Origin: an uncultured Eubacteriales bacterium
GTDB taxonomy: Bacteria; Bacillota; Clostridia; Christensenellales; CAG-138
Length of the DNA: 7,082 nucleotides
NCBI GenBank assembly: GCA_900547135.1
Contig: URFJ01000101.1
Span: forward strand, 1 to 7,082
Direction: 5' to 3'
The stretch's first letter is position 1. Each line of letters opens with the position of its first letter. The notes beneath the pieces are model-generated. The model did no database searches. It saw nothing but the letters and a program-made list of their open reading frames with translations, and was not told the origin of the DNA. A program made the translations under genes and the position numbers. Of the stretch, positions 5,898 through 7,082 are shown piece after piece.

Positions 5898-7082
5898 ATG
5901 AACAGAAGAAAATCACCAGGAAGACGAAAAATGCGTGCAACGCCGCAGTTTTTCCTAATACTGTTACTCTTGGCGCTGGTCGTTATCGCCATATTTATAT
6001 TTGCCGGCAAATGTAACACCCAGCCCGAACCTCCAGATCCCAGTCAAACTCATGGGGGTATTACCATAGACGGGACGCCAGATCAGACGGCTACTTCAGA
6101 TTCTGAACCTACGCCCTCGCCCACTCCCGCTTATACGCCTTTACCAACCCCGACATCCGTTGATTCGACAAAACCAAGCGTATTTGGCCTTCAGATCGGC
6201 ATGCAGCTAAATGGGGAGAGCGTAACCGAGTATATTTCACCCTGTGACATACTGTTTGGCGACGCACGAGAGTACTCTAACGTGGAGGGCGTAACAACCT
6301 TCAGAGGAAACAATTTCCGCGATGATGCTACTTATGGCACAGCAACCAATGTAATTGATAAAAAACTGGAGCTGATATGGACTACCGATATACCAGGCAG
6401 CATTGCAAAGGGTACAGGTAGTGGAACGTGGTTCGGCGCGGGCTGGACCGGACAGCCGTTGATAATGAAATGGCCTAAGAAAGTGAAAAAGGCCATGAAT
6501 ATGTATGACTGGGCAAAAGAAAAGGACGGCCTTGTAGAAGTCATCTATGCTTCTCTCGATGGTTATGTATATTTTCTGGATCTGGAAACCGGCGAGGCTA
6601 CCAGAGATCCCCCTTACCTTGGTTTCACCTTCAAAGGAGCAGGTGCACTTGATCCCAGAGGTTATCCAATTATGTATGTCGGCGCAGGTTATGACAGCAA
6701 TGAAGGCACTGCCAGGGTCTTTGTTGTGAATCTTCTGGACTGCAGTGTGATGTATACCTTTGGAAATAATGATGAATTTTCCCTTCGCGGAAATTTAAGC
6801 TACTTTGATTCCTCCGCCCTTGTGGATGCTGCCACAGATACCCTGATCTATCCAGGAGAGAACGGAATTCTTTATCTGATCAAACTGAATACCAGTTATG
6901 ACCCGGAAGCAGGCACCTTGTCCATAAATCCGGATCATATTGTGAAATGGCGCTACTACGGAACACGTACCAGCGTAGGTTCCTACTGGCTTGGCATGGA
7001 GGACAGCGCAGCCATCTATGACGGTTATCTTTTTATTGCTGATAACGGCGGCAATCTGATGTGCCTGGATCTGAATACCCTG
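5898..7082 (+). CDS. Membrane-anchored PQQ-type beta-propeller protein, 3' end beyond window (partial)
   Basis: An open frame of 395 codons runs from the ATG at 5898 to the right edge without a stop, so the gene is cut by the window. SD TAAGGAG (5883-5889) lies 8 bases before the start. The N-terminus is basic (MNRRKSPGRRK), followed by one hydrophobic segment (about 18-37), suggesting a signal anchor with the rest outside the membrane. C39 follows Lys, so there is no proper lipobox. A Pro/Thr/Ser-rich linker (about 41-93) leads to a globular part that begins with GVTTFRGNNFRD (131-142). Repeated strands typical of PQQ or WD40-like propellers follow: VIYASLDGYVYFLDLETGE (215-233), the AGYDSNEGTARVFVVNL region (263-279), LIYPGENGILYLIKLNT (316-332) and YLFIADNGGNLMCLDLNT (377-394). 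That is at least four blades; the rest should lie downstream. No PQQ cofactor use is implied. The ligand or activity is unknown. The gene has its own strong promoter. Confidence 0.88.
   Translation, partial: MNRRKSPGRRKMRATPQFFLILLLLALVVIAIFIFAGKCNTQPEPPDPSQTHGGITIDGTPDQTATSDSEPTPSPTPAYTPLPTPTSVDSTKPSVFGLQIGMQLNGESVTEYISPCDILFGDAREYSNVEGVTTFRGNNFRDDATYGTATNVIDKKLELIWTTDIPGSIAKGTGSGTWFGAGWTGQPLIMKWPKKVKKAMNMYDWAKEKDGLVEVIYASLDGYVYFLDLETGEATRDPPYLGFTFKGAGALDPRGYPIMYVGAGYDSNEGTARVFVVNLLDCSVMYTFGNNDEFSLRGNLSYFDSSALVDAATDTLIYPGENGILYLIKLNTSYDPEAGTLSINPDHIVKWRYYGTRTSVGSYWLGMEDSAAIYDGYLFIADNGGNLMCLDLNTL

Noticed and set aside
5816..6016. Forward open frame of 66 codons between plsY and the propeller gene
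   Set aside because: Its ATG lies upstream of the promoter's transcription start, has no SD, and the frame overlaps the better supported gene at 5898.
6003..6020. Possible lipoprotein signal at C39 of the propeller protein
   Set aside because: The residues before the Cys are Ala-Gly-Lys. Lys at -1 does not fit a lipobox, so a signal anchor is more likely.
6547..6729. Forward open frame of 60 codons inside the propeller gene
   Set aside because: It is a shadow in another frame of the 395-codon frame, which shows clear propeller repeats.

Overview
The window looks like chromosomal core DNA of an anaerobic member of class Clostridia (Bacillota). The reasons are gene content and order: an aminopeptidase P-family gene next to efp, then an acidic zinc-ribbon protein of the clostridial CD1247 type, then DUF512 - der - plsY. 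GC content is intermediate by eye, isoleucine is often coded by ATA, and every gene has a clear purine-rich Shine-Dalgarno (SD) site. Family or genus cannot be fixed from this window. Everything convincing is on the + strand, and I see no tRNA, rRNA, CRISPR array or insertion sequence.

Layout: (1) 1-99 is a short leader with a good extended -10 sigma-A-type promoter (37-65). (2) 100-2278 is a likely operon: M24 aminopeptidase, efp, and a very acidic Cys-rich zinc-ribbon protein. It is closed by a GC-rich hairpin with a GCGA loop at 2299-2320. (3) A second extended -10 promoter (2372-2399) drives 2436-5794: a PDZ/radical-SAM-like DUF512 protein, the double GTPase Der, and the acyltransferase PlsY. 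(4) A near-consensus promoter (5820-5848), overlapped by an inverted repeat and containing a 10-bp palindrome in its spacer, precedes a membrane-anchored PQQ-type beta-propeller protein. That gene starts at 5898 and runs off the right edge.

How the genes fit together: EF-P relieves ribosome stalling at polyproline, and the neighbouring peptidase cleaves X-Pro bonds, so both concern proline (a suggestive but unproven link). Der is a 50S assembly GTPase, and the DUF512 protein is its usual clostridial neighbour, of unknown function. PlsY makes lysophosphatidate for membrane lipid synthesis. The last gene is a separate transcription unit for a protein that probably sits outside the membrane.

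Most of the window is conserved housekeeping sequence, and I do not see a clear new defence or mobile system. The least understood parts are the acidic zinc-ribbon protein (1823-2278), the DUF512 protein (2436-3749), and the promoter region plus propeller gene at the right end (5806-7082).
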